NCBI RefSeq assembly: GCF_004340785.1 | Contig: NZ_SLXS01000009.1 | Location: 1-64,000 of the forward strand | Reading direction: 5' to 3' | Length of the DNA stretch: 64,000 bases | Source: Tumebacillus sp. BK434 | Lineage (GTDB): Bacteria; Bacillota; Bacilli; Tumebacillales; Tumebacillaceae | Part shown: in pieces, positions 12,001-18,649 of the stretch | Layout: the number at the start of each line of letters is the position of its first letter | How positions within the stretch are numbered: the stretch's first letter is position 1 | Translations under genes and position numbers: made by a program | Notes under the pieces: model-generated | What the model was told of the DNA's origin: nothing | Databases searched by the model: none | The model's input: the letters and a program-made list of their open reading frames with translations, nothing else

Positions 12001-12898
12001 TGGAGGTGGAACGGGAGGCGGGGGCAACCCCGGAGGCGGAGGCATCTTCGATCCGGTCGACCCGGACCCGATCCCCGATGAAGAGCTGGAAAGAATCATC
12101 CGGGAGCAGATCCGGCAACAGCGAATCAATGACTATGCGAGCAGTTCAGGCTCCATACCGCTCGAAAGCATGTCCCGAACCGAGAAGCTCACGATGCTCT
12201 ACCTGTTGACAGCATCGGGACAGTACAACGGTAATCTCTCGATGCAAGACAACATGGAGGCAACTGGCCTTTATCTCAACCAATCGTTCGGCAACTACGA
12301 CGACCGCACGATCCAAAGAGCGATCGGCCTGCAGATGGAAGCGAACGAGCGCCAGCAATACTGCCAATCCGGCCCGGGACTCAGCACCCAAGAATGCCAG
12401 TTCTACAACGGCATGCAACTGATGATCGGCGTCCAAGGAATGCAAGCTTCCGGCGCAGGGAATCTGTCGCCCCGCACCTACCAACCGCCCGACCCAACCC
12501 CGATTCAGCCGGATGCGAAGACAAGGGTGCTCAAGCCGGCTGCTCAGCCTGTTGGGGGGACACCAAAAGCTGGGGCAGGAAATCTTATTAAGGATAGTTC
12601 TAGCTATAAGGAATTAGCTAAAAACCATAGTGCAGAAGATCTGATTAGAAATTTAGAGAAAAATGGATGGACAAAAGTGGTTGATCCTCCGAGAAGTGCA
12701 AGAAGCGGTGAAGCAATAAAATTTACTAATCCTGAAAATGGAGACGCAATACGAATTATGCCAAATCCCGCAGACGGAAAGCCATATTTTAAGGTTCAAA
12801 ATAAGGGTGGGGGATGGCTTGATGAGTTTGGTAAATTCCCATCAAATGCGACAAAACAAGAATTAAGAGATTTAACGCACTTTTATTTTGGCAAGTAG
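6062..12898 (+). CDS. Secreted RHS/YD-repeat polymorphic toxin
   Basis: A 2278-residue protein. Residues 1-36 are a signal peptide (KKK then a hydrophobic stretch, cut near VQAASA). A DUF6531-type segment (PVDVTTGALILKEVDF, about 95) opens the RHS shell, followed by dozens of YD repeats of the TDPLG..T.Y.YD type to about residue 1480. A Gly-Asn tract (about 1520-1578) interrupts it. The RHS core ends with YSARWYSPVNGRFTTQD and NNPLKYADPTGH (about 1950). After a Gly/Pro linker and an alpha-helical region comes a C-terminal domain of about 100 residues (2175-2278). Its DNA from about 12580 is sharply AT-rich, as in exchangeable toxin tips. The toxin activity is not recognised. A probable immunity gene follows. 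Confidence 0.92.
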   Translation: MGKKKWARKLTSLVLSAAVLVSPLVPDSSGQVQAASAAEWDPLLEWLPGNGQNFDPATQLQRGLQGPGQAMDNLAVSPVTEAEDMQPTAPEDPVDVTTGALILKEVDFAYSTFGPPLTLERSYSTKLAGTRSIFGHGWSIPQDRYLQMYDEFAIADVHGNGTRENYKFTKSNPDIEFVESYDDDPKIYYPLHLGSYAPADADSQKELRRRGPTDYLIWDPENGYAYAFHGYKAPWRDGQSPKAGKLMRYADRTGLTMWIDYDEQGRLKSFKGNTPPKLTFGYTGNSPLVTSVSDNGGLTSRYSYDGAGNLTGITRPDGSTLQMTYDSEHRMTSRSENGVKTVYVYTGGKVTAIKDGLDRTIYSYRNESNKVTRTDADGNTLVYTVEGGKVSQTVDSKGVQMTFNAEGKVAAIKTNKGTTTFAYQGDVTLRTDPLGRVTRIENHPVFEKPTRVVEPGGAEWRYTYNEKGTLTSVTDPKNRVTRHELDPFWQVTMKTVDPSGRGMQYDYNNPFAKVSEVVNAKGEMTRYTYDNSMRLTRVDYPGGRSVLVEYSGGSRNPSKVRGPLGSEKRFVYDKGRLMETIDEAGEGTKYRYNALGQVNQMTAPGNLVTSYTYTAMGNIASITYPDGRQVQYDWAQGRLKSKSGKGIASAEYQYDAYGLVTGVKTAAGTTVYERDAMGRVIGVTTPGQHKTQYAYNAAGHVEKVTDALERSVTYTYDVYGNVLTKTDPLGDITKYAYDEWQHLSSVTDPKGRVTSYTYDVLGRVLTVTDPEERITEYAYDPMGNVLEAKNGTLVTTYQYDEAGRLITQTDPAGGVTGYKYDKKGRVVEKIDPGEKSTTYTYHPTGLPASKTDTLGRTYQFQYDPAGRLIELLDPRGHSTLFRYDLEARTAEVIRDEGISKLHRYNAAGNLIEVTDENGHATQYTYDADQRLTQVETPLGKTQYRYDALGRLTEEIDPLNHATAYAYDPLGRVTDVTDPSGAVTSYNYDPLGLYVEEKLPNGKTNRYEYNKVGELLSFRDAENGVTLYKYDELGRLLEKTNPRGHTASYEYDKLGRLTTLTDPKGYTTTMTYDKTGNLLTRTNALDHVWSYTYDAAGRLTTVTDPMAQTTAYAYDENDNLTGITDVMKRQTSFAYDVLNRLIEQTDTGGTKTRYVYDKVDNLIQEIDQAGDPVLYAYDELNRLVSITDREGNTTTTVYDAAGQAVETTDANGAKTRYGYDASGRLTQVTDALEKVTSYRYDAMGNVLEQTDPLGHTMSWTFDGLSRVTSEKDGLGNTTSFRYDGAGNLTTRIDAAGESTTYVYDERQLLTGINSPSGTASFAYDVIGRLTGASNRASEETFAYDKLGRITSVTNKRLGKSISYAYDAIGNKTAMTDSDGRTTSYTFNERDQVRTVTDPEGFVTSYEYNPFGQVQNIRGGDLTTTAYEYNKNGFVTNIHTTNANGVLESLSYTYDRLGNLLNQTEADGAVTKFAYDELSRLVEAVYPIEKIEAIRDTYYTPPLNKLVPSAAKGGNGNGNGGEVKTPGNGNGNGNNGNNGNNGNNGNNGNGNGNGNGNGNGNGNGNGNGNGNGNGNGNGNGKGPQDKGPGKGNGYAYGKYKNRSNNTYEPETLQELGYPPNYVPEDPDFFLNPVERVTYTYDAAGNRTTMTDDYGQVTYRYDAANRLIEADGETYSYDAKGNLTSRTTEHGPVNYAYNADNQLTKVSYADQTYVQYDYDAFGRKVYRQEQFYDLNGPGASMGGNNGAATGKEKNPNPGNGKGNAYGHDKNQGSEGNGGVIKNYHLKQETTRYLYDGLALLNEYNGSDNELFAYYARGEQDQVISRKMFGFQGRKEQGYLGNLRDRGHQLFYHYDVAGNVTDLTDHTGSEVLKYRYDAFGGVFTQLWNPYNQVGLTGKTYDIKASLMDYSARWYSPVNGRFTTQDTWPGYLDDPQSQNRYIYTVNNPLKYADPTGHIFCSIQIGDCDMSIEDPPPPASGGGSGGGGGTGGGGNPGGGGIFDPVDPDPIPDEELERIIREQIRQQRINDYASSSGSIPLESMSRTEKLTMLYLLTASGQYNGNLSMQDNMEATGLYLNQSFGNYDDRTIQRAIGLQMEANERQQYCQSGPGLSTQECQFYNGMQLMIGVQGMQASGAGNLSPRTYQPPDPTPIQPDAKTRVLKPAAQPVGGTPKAGAGNLIKDSSSYKELAKNHSAEDLIRNLEKNGWTKVVDPPRSARSGEAIKFTNPENGDAIRIMPNPADGKPYFKVQNKGGGWLDEFGKFPSNATKQELRDLTHFYFGK
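10639..10796 (+). repeat. In-frame tandem repeat (GGCAACAAT then GGCAAT units) in rhs
   Basis: Five units of the nine-base GGCAACAAT give way to about seventeen six-base GGCAAT units, encoding Gly-Asn-Asn and then Gly-Asn repeats. Both unit lengths are multiples of three, so slippage changes linker length without shifting frame. The tract lies between YD-repeat blocks of the RHS protein. Confidence 0.95.
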
Positions 12899-12911
12899 AG
12901 GGGGTAATGTA

Positions 12912-13316
12912 GTGATTATTGCAAATGGTTTTGGCGAGATATTCGATACTTTAGACTTTACGGATAGCATAGTTGAGCAAATAAGCTGGGAAAACGATTT
13001 ACTAGATTTAGTATTAACTGTCGATTATTACTTCGATAGTGGTGAATGTAATTTATTGAAGATTAGGTTTAAAGACTGTCTGAAAGCTGATTTTTTGCTG
13101 ACAGATAACTTGTTAAGTATTCAGGAGGAGGAAAAGCGCTCATACAGCATGAGTTGGTATACCATTCAAAATTACAGACTTGTCAAGGATAGTGACTTCA
13201 TAAAAAAATGTAACAGACCAGATTTATTGCACATTGAAATCTATACAGTAGACCAAGAGGTACCATGGCTTTCGATTGTTAGCAAGGGAGTAACAGTAGA
13301 GAAATTTAGTGAGTAA
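12912..13316 (+). CDS. Probable immunity protein for the RHS toxin tip
   Basis: A 134-residue acidic, soluble protein starting at GTG 12912, which follows an AGGGGGT ribosome site. An in-frame ATG upstream overlaps the toxin stop and has no such site. It begins 13 bases after the rhs stop codon and shares the low GC content of the toxin tip, unlike the GC-rich shell. In polymorphic toxin systems the gene immediately after the toxin tip encodes the cognate inhibitor. No family is recognised, so the role rests on position and composition. Confidence 0.65.
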   Translation: MIIANGFGEIFDTLDFTDSIVEQISWENDLLDLVLTVDYYFDSGECNLLKIRFKDCLKADFLLTDNLLSIQEEEKRSYSMSWYTIQNYRLVKDSDFIKKCNRPDLLHIEIYTVDQEVPWLSIVSKGVTVEKFSE

Positions 13317-13421
13317 AAACTACTCAATTTATTGATGGTGTATGCCAGAACATAGGTGGGCGAAGTCACCTTTATACCAAAATTTCAACAAATTTCATGT
13401 ATTGTTAATTTTTTAACCACC

Positions 13422-13469
13422 AACACCTCAAGAAGCAAATTGCTACTTGAGGTGTTATAACTTTTTTTC
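13422..13469 (+). terminator. Terminator of the rhs-immunity unit
   Basis: An 11-bp perfect stem, AACACCTCAAG with CTTGAGGTGTT, is followed by a run of seven T. It sits directly before the displaced RHS fragment. Confidence 0.75.
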
Positions 13470-13472
13470 AAA

Positions 13473-13830
13473 ACCAGCCTGATGGACTACAGCGCCCGCT
13501 GGTACAGCCCAGCGAACGGCCGCTTCACCACGCAGGACACCTGGCCAGGGTACATCGACGACCCGCAATCGCAAAACCACTACATGTATACAGTGAACGA
13601 CCCGCTCAAATACGCCGACCCGGACCCGATTTCCGATGAAGAGCTGGACCGAATGATCCAAAATGCTTACGATGGCCTACTTGTTCATCGCACCAGGCAT
13701 TTACCTCAACCAACCACTCGTCAATGACCGAGTACCAGAAATAAGTAATGAGTACGTAAGGTTTTATACGATCAACTCCTGGAAGTATCTCGGCAAAGAC
13801 AAACCAAACTATCCCTATCGTTTCCACTAA
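13473..13830 (+). pseudogene. Orphan RHS C-terminal fragment (displaced tip)
   Basis: From 13473 the DNA repeats about 145 bases of the rhs core (copy at 11758-11905), encoding DYSARWYSPANGRFTTQD and NDPLKYADP. It then joins straight to DPISDEELDR, skipping the Gly/Pro linker of the intact gene. The frame then shifts: one frame ends at 13727, while an ATG at 13672 opens a second frame of 52 residues (MAYLFIAPGIYLNQPLVND... ending at 13830) whose IYLNQ resembles LYLNQ in the main protein. No start or ribosome site serves the fragment. It is a leftover tip, typical of RHS loci that swap toxin ends by recombination in the core. Confidence 0.8.
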
Positions 13831-13848
13831 ACGCAGAGCCATAAAAAG

Positions 13849-13880
13849 ACCCCCGCCACAGCGAATTGGCGGGGGTTTTC
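13849..13880. terminator. Bidirectional terminator between the rhs fragment and hcp
   Basis: A 10-bp stem ACCCCCGCCA/TGGCGGGGGT with T-rich flanks on both strands. It can end transcripts of the rhs region (+) and of hcp (-). Confidence 0.8.
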
Positions 13881-13928
13881 AAGATGGAAAAAGGAAAGTG
13901 GTGGTGCTCGTGTTGCGGTGGTGCTATG

Positions 13929-15221
13929 TTACTGGACCATCGGGAGCATTTCCAGCAGGTCCTGCTCCGGAGTGGTCACAAGCTTCAAACCAAAGTTGTC
14001 GACCAGCACGTTCATCACGCCTTCGGAGATGAACTCCGGCGGCTTCGGACCGATGCGCACGTCTTGGATGCCGAGCGAGAAGAGGCCGAGGAGAATCGCG
14101 ACCGCTTTTTGCTCGAACCAGGAGAGCACGATCGAGACCGGCAGTTCATTGACCGGCACGCCGAACGCATCGGAGAGGGCGAGCGCAATTTTCACGGTCG
14201 AGACCGAGTTGTTGCATTGGCCGAGGTCGATGTAGCGCGGGATGGTGCCGTCGATGGTGCCGAAGTCGATGTCGTTAAAGCGGAACTTGCCGCAGGAAGT
14301 GGTCAGGATGACCGTGTCTTGCGGGAGGCTCTGTGCCAGTTCCCGATAATAATTGCCGCCCGGGCCCGGTGCGTCACAGCCTGCGATGACGAAGAAGCGG
14401 CGGATCTTGCCTGCTTTGACCGCTTCGATGATCTCCGGGGCGAGACCGATCACAGTTTCATGATGGAAACCGGTTGTCAGCGTGAGATCAGATGCGATGT
14501 CCGCCGGCGCGAGCGAAAGCGCTTTTTCAATCAGAGGAGAGAAGTCATCGTTTTCGATCTTTGCAACGTTTTCGAGACCGGCCACTTCGTAGGAGAAGAA
14601 GCGGTCCGCATAGGTGCCGCGGATCGGCATGACGCAGTTGGTGGTTGCAAGGATCGCGCCGGGGAACTCTTCGAACAGTCGGCGTTGGTCGTACCAGGCT
14701 TTGCCGATGTTGCCTTTCAGGTGGGTGTATTGTTTGAGCGCCGGATAACCGTGCGCGGGCAGCATTTCCGAATGGGTGTAGATGTTGATGCCGGTGCCTT
14801 CGGTCTGCTTGAGCAGCTCTTCGAGCGCATACAAGTTGTGGCCGGTCACGACGATCGCGTGGCCTTCGATCTTGTTTTGCGAGACGGTGACCGGCTCTGG
14901 AATGCCGAAGTGCTTGGTGTGCGCTTCGTCGAGCATTTCCATCACGCGGATCGCCGCCGAGCCGACTTTCATCGCCATGTCGATGTGCTCTTGCAGGTTG
15001 AAGTTGGAGTTGGTCAAGGTCATGTAGAGCGCTTCATGGGTGATGCGGTTGACCTCTTCATCATAATAGCCAAGCTGGCGGGCATGAGTGGCGTACGCTG
15101 CGATGCCTTTCAGCGCAAAAATCATGGTGTCTTGCAAGGATGCGATCGCTTCGTTTTTGCCGCAGACGCCGATAACTTTGCAACCGCCTTTTGCCGTTTG
15201 TTCACATTGGTGGCAGAACAT
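13929..15221 (-). CDS. hcp: Hydroxylamine reductase (hybrid cluster protein)
   Basis: A 430-residue hybrid cluster protein. The N-terminus has Cys3, Cys6, Cys14 and Cys20 (CX2CX7CX5C), ligands of the [4Fe-4S] cluster. Conserved motifs of the hybrid Fe-S-O cluster follow: GHNLYALEELLKQ, ATTNCVMP, AGCDAPGPGGNYY, TTSCGKFRFND and LGQCNNS. The family reduces hydroxylamine or acts as a nitric-oxide reductase and S-nitrosylase under nitrosative or anaerobic stress. At 430 residues it is shorter than the 550-residue enterobacterial type, mainly in the N-terminal helical domain. ATG 15221 follows GGGAGG. It stands alone. Confidence 0.93.
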   Translation of the reverse strand: MFCHQCEQTAKGGCKVIGVCGKNEAIASLQDTMIFALKGIAAYATHARQLGYYDEEVNRITHEALYMTLTNSNFNLQEHIDMAMKVGSAAIRVMEMLDEAHTKHFGIPEPVTVSQNKIEGHAIVVTGHNLYALEELLKQTEGTGINIYTHSEMLPAHGYPALKQYTHLKGNIGKAWYDQRRLFEEFPGAILATTNCVMPIRGTYADRFFSYEVAGLENVAKIENDDFSPLIEKALSLAPADIASDLTLTTGFHHETVIGLAPEIIEAVKAGKIRRFFVIAGCDAPGPGGNYYRELAQSLPQDTVILTTSCGKFRFNDIDFGTIDGTIPRYIDLGQCNNSVSTVKIALALSDAFGVPVNELPVSIVLSWFEQKAVAILLGLFSLGIQDVRIGPKPPEFISEGVMNVLVDNFGLKLVTTPEQDLLEMLPMVQ

Positions 15222-15293
15222 GGTGTGCAGCCTCCCGTCGTTGTTTTCTTTGATGTCTTCAGTATAGGAGCCGGACGGGTCGATTCGGTATCG

Positions 15294-15325
15294 GGAGATT
15301 CCCCGAAATGAGGGAGGAGATTCCC
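15294..15325 (-). promoter_or_regulatory. Direct repeats upstream of hcp
   Basis: On the plus strand GGAGATTCCC occurs at 15294-15303 and 15316-15325, exactly 22 bases (two helical turns) apart and 73-104 bases upstream of the hcp start. Such phased repeats suggest an activator site. The regulator is not identified. Confidence 0.4.
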
Positions 15326-15367
15326 TGAACGATTTGTCTGGAGGAGATTGACAGAAAGAATGGATTT

Positions 15368-15393
15368 GAATATTATCTAATTAGACAATATTC
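15368..15393. promoter_or_regulatory. 26-bp near-perfect palindrome upstream of the MFS gene
   Basis: GAATATT.TCTAATTAGA.AATATTC is symmetric except for one position pair. It lies 38 bases before the MFS start and 147 bases from hcp, so it more likely controls the exporter. The form fits a dimeric winged-helix or TetR-type repressor. No such regulator gene is adjacent. Confidence 0.5.
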
Positions 15394-15430
15394 GAATTAG
15401 ATGCGTATCAAATCTGTGAGGTGAGGAAAG

Positions 15431-16666
15431 ATGCAGACGGATTGGCGGATTCCTTTTCAAAACAGGGGCTTTGCCTGGCTGTTCGGCGGACAGTTGATCA
15501 CAGCGCTGGGGACGTGGTCGAGTTACATTTTGATCCCGCTGCTGGTCTACCGGATGACCGGCGACCCGGTGGCGGTGGGGATCTTGATCTCCTGCCGGCT
15601 GTTGCCGTTGATCGTGCTGGCCCCGCTGGTCGGGAAGGTGATCGGGCAGCGCTCGCTGCTGCGGGTGATGATCGAGTCCGATCTGGTGCGGGCGGTGGCG
15701 ATGCTGGGGTTTTTGTGGATCGACACGCCGCTGTACATGTACCTGCTGACGATCGTGATCTCGTCGGCGACAGCGTTTTTTAATCCGGGGAAGTTCGCCT
15801 TGATCCCGTCCTTGGTGCCGCAGGAGGTGCTGGCCCGGGCGAACTCGTACATCGGCGCGGCGAATCAGCTGATGATGCTGATCGGGCCGGCGCTAGGCGG
15901 CGTGACGTTTGCGTTCTTCGGGATGCAGGCGGGGATCGTGTTCAGCGCGCTGACCTTTCTGGTCTCCGCGCTGATGCTGATGCGGATCAAGGTGCGAAAG
16001 GCACCTTCTGCTGAGATGGAAGGAGAAGAGCGGCAGAAGCGGACGTGGCGGCAGCAGGCAGCGATCTTACAGAAGCTGTGGAGCCGCAAGATGCTCTTCT
16101 TTCTCTTGCTGGGGACGATGATCTCGAACTTGGGGTATGGCGGGGCGCTGAATGCGCTGTTTCCGGTGCTGGCGGAAGATCTGTATGCGGATGCGGAGAT
16201 CGCCTATGGCTACATCATGTCGGCGCTTGGCGGTGGCTTGATGCTGGGGACGCTGCTCGGACCGAATCTGCAAAAGCGCTTTGCGCCGCTGCGGGTGTAC
16301 GCAGTAGCGATGGTGGCCGCTTCGATGTGCGTGCTGGGCTTCGGCTCTGCACAGACGCTGTGGGCGGCGCTCCCGCTGGTCTTTATGCTGGGGATTGGCA
16401 ACGGGCTGGAGGATAACGCGTCGGTGACGTACGTGCAGCAGGAGACGGCAAGCACGGGGGATACGGCCGATGTGTTTTCGGTCGATCAGGCGCTGGCTTC
16501 GATCGGCACGATCACCGGCATGGCCTTGGCGACGACGTTTGCGGCGCTGTTCGATGCGCATCAGGCCGTGCAGATGCTCAGCCTGTGTCCGTTTGCGATC
16601 GGGATCTTGATCGGGCTGTTGCAGTTGATGCCAGATCGCGCCATAAAAAAGAACCTTGGACAGTAG
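15431..16666 (+). CDS. MFS transporter (MFS_3-type exporter)
   Basis: A 411-residue integral membrane protein with about 11-12 hydrophobic segments in two halves, split by a charged loop near residues 190-210 (MEGEERQKRTWRQQ). The N-terminal WRIPFQNRGFAWLFGGQLITALGTW and the first cytoplasmic-loop region fit the exporter branch of the major facilitator superfamily (macrolide/enterobactin exporter-like). ATG 15431 follows GTGAGGAAAG. The promoter region holds a 26-bp palindrome, implying repressor control. Substrate unknown. Confidence 0.85.
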   Translation: MQTDWRIPFQNRGFAWLFGGQLITALGTWSSYILIPLLVYRMTGDPVAVGILISCRLLPLIVLAPLVGKVIGQRSLLRVMIESDLVRAVAMLGFLWIDTPLYMYLLTIVISSATAFFNPGKFALIPSLVPQEVLARANSYIGAANQLMMLIGPALGGVTFAFFGMQAGIVFSALTFLVSALMLMRIKVRKAPSAEMEGEERQKRTWRQQAAILQKLWSRKMLFFLLLGTMISNLGYGGALNALFPVLAEDLYADAEIAYGYIMSALGGGLMLGTLLGPNLQKRFAPLRVYAVAMVAASMCVLGFGSAQTLWAALPLVFMLGIGNGLEDNASVTYVQQETASTGDTADVFSVDQALASIGTITGMALATTFAALFDAHQAVQMLSLCPFAIGILIGLLQLMPDRAIKKNLGQ

Positions 16667-16680
16667 CCAAGGTTCTTTTT
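16646..16680. terminator. Bidirectional terminator between convergent genes
   Basis: AAAAAGAACCTTGG and CCAAGGTTCTTTTT form a 14-bp perfect stem overlapping the MFS stop codon and ending just before the stop of the convergent PLP-enzyme gene. It can serve both strands. Confidence 0.85.
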
Positions 16681-16682
16681 GT

Positions 16683-17813
16683 TTAGCCTAAAGCCTGTTC
16701 GAGGTCGGCGATCAGGTCGTCGGCGTGCTCCAGCCCGACCGACACGCGGAGCAGGTTGCGGGGCGTTTGGCTGTGCGGGCCTTCGATAGATGCGCGGTGT
16801 TCGAGCAGGCTTTCTGTACCGCCAAGCGAGGTGGCGCGGGTGAAAATCTGCACGTTCGCCGCCACGTTCATCGCCGCTTCGGCACCGCCTGCGATCTGCA
16901 CAGACAGCATGCCGCCGAACCCTTTCATCTGCCGGGCGGCGACCTCATGGCCCGGGTGGTCGGCGAGTCCGGGGTAAAAGACGCGCTCGACGCGGGGATG
17001 CCCGTGCAGATAAGCGGCGACCCGCGCAGCGTTATCAGAATGGGCGCGCATGCGCCAGGGCAGGGTCTGTATCCCGCGCAGCACCAGCCAGCAGTCGAAC
17101 GGCGACGGCACGGCGCCGCCCGCGCCTTGGAGAGTTCGGATACGGGCGGTGAACTCATCTTCGGCATTCGCGACCAATACGCCGCCCAGCACATCGCTGT
17201 GCCCGCCGAGATACTTGGTGCTGGAATGCAGGATCAGATCGGCCCCCAGCAAAAAAGGCGACTGGAGCAGCGGCGTGGCCCAGGTGCTGTCGACGATCAC
17301 GCGCGCCCCGGCCTGATGCGCGATGGCGGAGACGGCGGCGATGTCGGTGATCTTCATCAGCGGATTGGACGGGGTCTCGATCCAGACCAGTTGCGTGTTC
17401 GGGCGCAGCGCCGCCTGCACCGCGTCCAGATCGCTCAGGTCGAGGAAGCTCGCTTCCAGCCCCCAGCGGGCGAAGAGGTCTTGCAGCTGCAGTTTCGTAC
17501 CATAATACACGTCTTCCGGCGCGATCACATGGGCGCCGGGGGCGAGCGCCTGAAACACGCTCATTGTCGCCGCCGAGCCGGACGCAAAGGCGATGGCGGC
17601 GGCACCTCCTTCTAACGAACAGAGACATGCTTCCAGCGCCGCGCGATTGGGGTTGGCGCTGCGTGAATAGATGTACCCCGACGGGAAGCTTCCGTCCGCT
17701 TCCCGCTCAAACGTTGTCGACAGATAGATCGGCTGAGCGACCGCGCCGGTCGCCGCATCCGCCTTGCGCCCCGCATGCACCGCCCGCGTTTCGAAACGCA
17801 GCTCCTCTTTCAC
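16683..17813 (-). CDS. Cys/Met metabolism PLP-dependent enzyme (cystathionine gamma-synthase/lyase family)
   Basis: A 376-residue fold-type-I PLP enzyme. Landmarks: TRAVHAG at the N-terminus, AQPIYLSTTFE, YSRSANPNRAALE, ASGSAATMSVF for phosphate binding, IETPSNPLMKITD, and HSSTKYLGGHSDVLGG with the PLP-binding lysine at STK. The family carries out gamma- or beta-elimination/replacement on homoserine esters, cystathionine or methionine; the sequence alone does not separate synthase from lyase. The GTG at 17813 is preferred because GGGAGGAAC precedes it and the family N-terminus starts there. It is 16 bases downstream of the J-domain gene and probably co-transcribed. Confidence 0.9.
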   Translation of the reverse strand: MKEELRFETRAVHAGRKADAATGAVAQPIYLSTTFEREADGSFPSGYIYSRSANPNRAALEACLCSLEGGAAAIAFASGSAATMSVFQALAPGAHVIAPEDVYYGTKLQLQDLFARWGLEASFLDLSDLDAVQAALRPNTQLVWIETPSNPLMKITDIAAVSAIAHQAGARVIVDSTWATPLLQSPFLLGADLILHSSTKYLGGHSDVLGGVLVANAEDEFTARIRTLQGAGGAVPSPFDCWLVLRGIQTLPWRMRAHSDNAARVAAYLHGHPRVERVFYPGLADHPGHEVAARQMKGFGGMLSVQIAGGAEAAMNVAANVQIFTRATSLGGTESLLEHRASIEGPHSQTPRNLLRVSVGLEHADDLIADLEQALG

Positions 17814-17829
17814 ACTAGTTCCTCCCTCA

Positions 17830-18414
17830 CTACAGATAGCGCGCATCCAGCACTCGATAGGCGCGCTGCACCGCTTTGAACACAGCCGCATCGCCGCCTT
17901 GGTCGGGGTGGTGCTGCGCGGCCAACTCCCGATACTTCTTTTTCACATCCGCCCAGGAGGCGCTCGCCGTCAGACCCAGCACATCGTAGGCGAGCAGGCG
18001 GTTCTCTTCCGCATCTTCCCGCTCTGAGGTCGTGCGGCGCACTTCGGTGTGGGAGATCGCCATCTCGAGGTCGGCGATCCGTTCCGCCCGCCGTTCCGGC
18101 GACATCCGCGCCCACAGCCGCACCACGTCGGGGTTGTCGATCTCGACGAGCAGCATCAGGTGAGACAGGGCAGGGAGGCTTTTCAACAGTTCGGCCGTCA
18201 AGCGTCCGCCTTTGATCAGCAGGCGGATCGTGCGGGCGTCTTCCGGGGGCAGTTGCTGCCACCACTTCGCGGCGCGCCGGTCGGCCACATCTTCCAGCAG
18301 GTGCTGCAGGTCGCCCTGCCACTGCAGCAACTGTCCGTGCAGCTTGAGCAGCTCGGAGTCGGACAACGCCTCCAGATCGGTGTTCGCCAACTTGCGTAAG
18401 GATTCATCCAGCAT
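17830..18414 (-). CDS. J-domain (DnaJ-like) protein
   Basis: A 194-residue protein with an Arg/Leu-rich helical N-terminal part of about 135 residues and a C-terminal J domain (about 140-194) bearing the HPD motif in AAQHHPDQGGDAAVFK. J domains stimulate the DnaK ATPase. A C-terminal J domain behind an unknown helical region is unlike canonical DnaJ, which starts with it and carries zinc fingers. The partner or client is unknown. It precedes the PLP-enzyme gene in the same direction. Confidence 0.8.
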   Translation of the reverse strand: MLDESLRKLANTDLEALSDSELLKLHGQLLQWQGDLQHLLEDVADRRAAKWWQQLPPEDARTIRLLIKGGRLTAELLKSLPALSHLMLLVEIDNPDVVRLWARMSPERRAERIADLEMAISHTEVRRTTSEREDAEENRLLAYDVLGLTASASWADVKKKYRELAAQHHPDQGGDAAVFKAVQRAYRVLDARYL

Positions 18415-18508
18415 GAGCTGCGGCTCCTCTCCGTTCTAAGAACTTTCCATTATCTTACCACAGGGCGGCATAAGTTTCGAATGGAGGGACAAAGAATAGA
18501 TTTTATAG

Positions 18509-18537
18509 TTGACTTTAAGTAAAACCACTGGTATAAA
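18509..18537 (+). promoter_or_regulatory. Sigma-A promoter for the nucleotidyltransferase operon
   Basis: TTGACT (18509-18514) and TATAAA (18532-18537) are separated by exactly 17 bases in an AT-rich stretch, about 110 bases before the start codon. This is one of the best vegetative promoters in the window. Confidence 0.75.
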
Positions 18538-18649
18538 TATTTTCACAGGTTAAATTATGTTTATAATTATACGTAGATATAAATGTTCAAGGTCAATTGC
18601 GTAAATATCTTGCAAAGAATTGGCAAACCAAGACCCAGGAGGGACTCTC

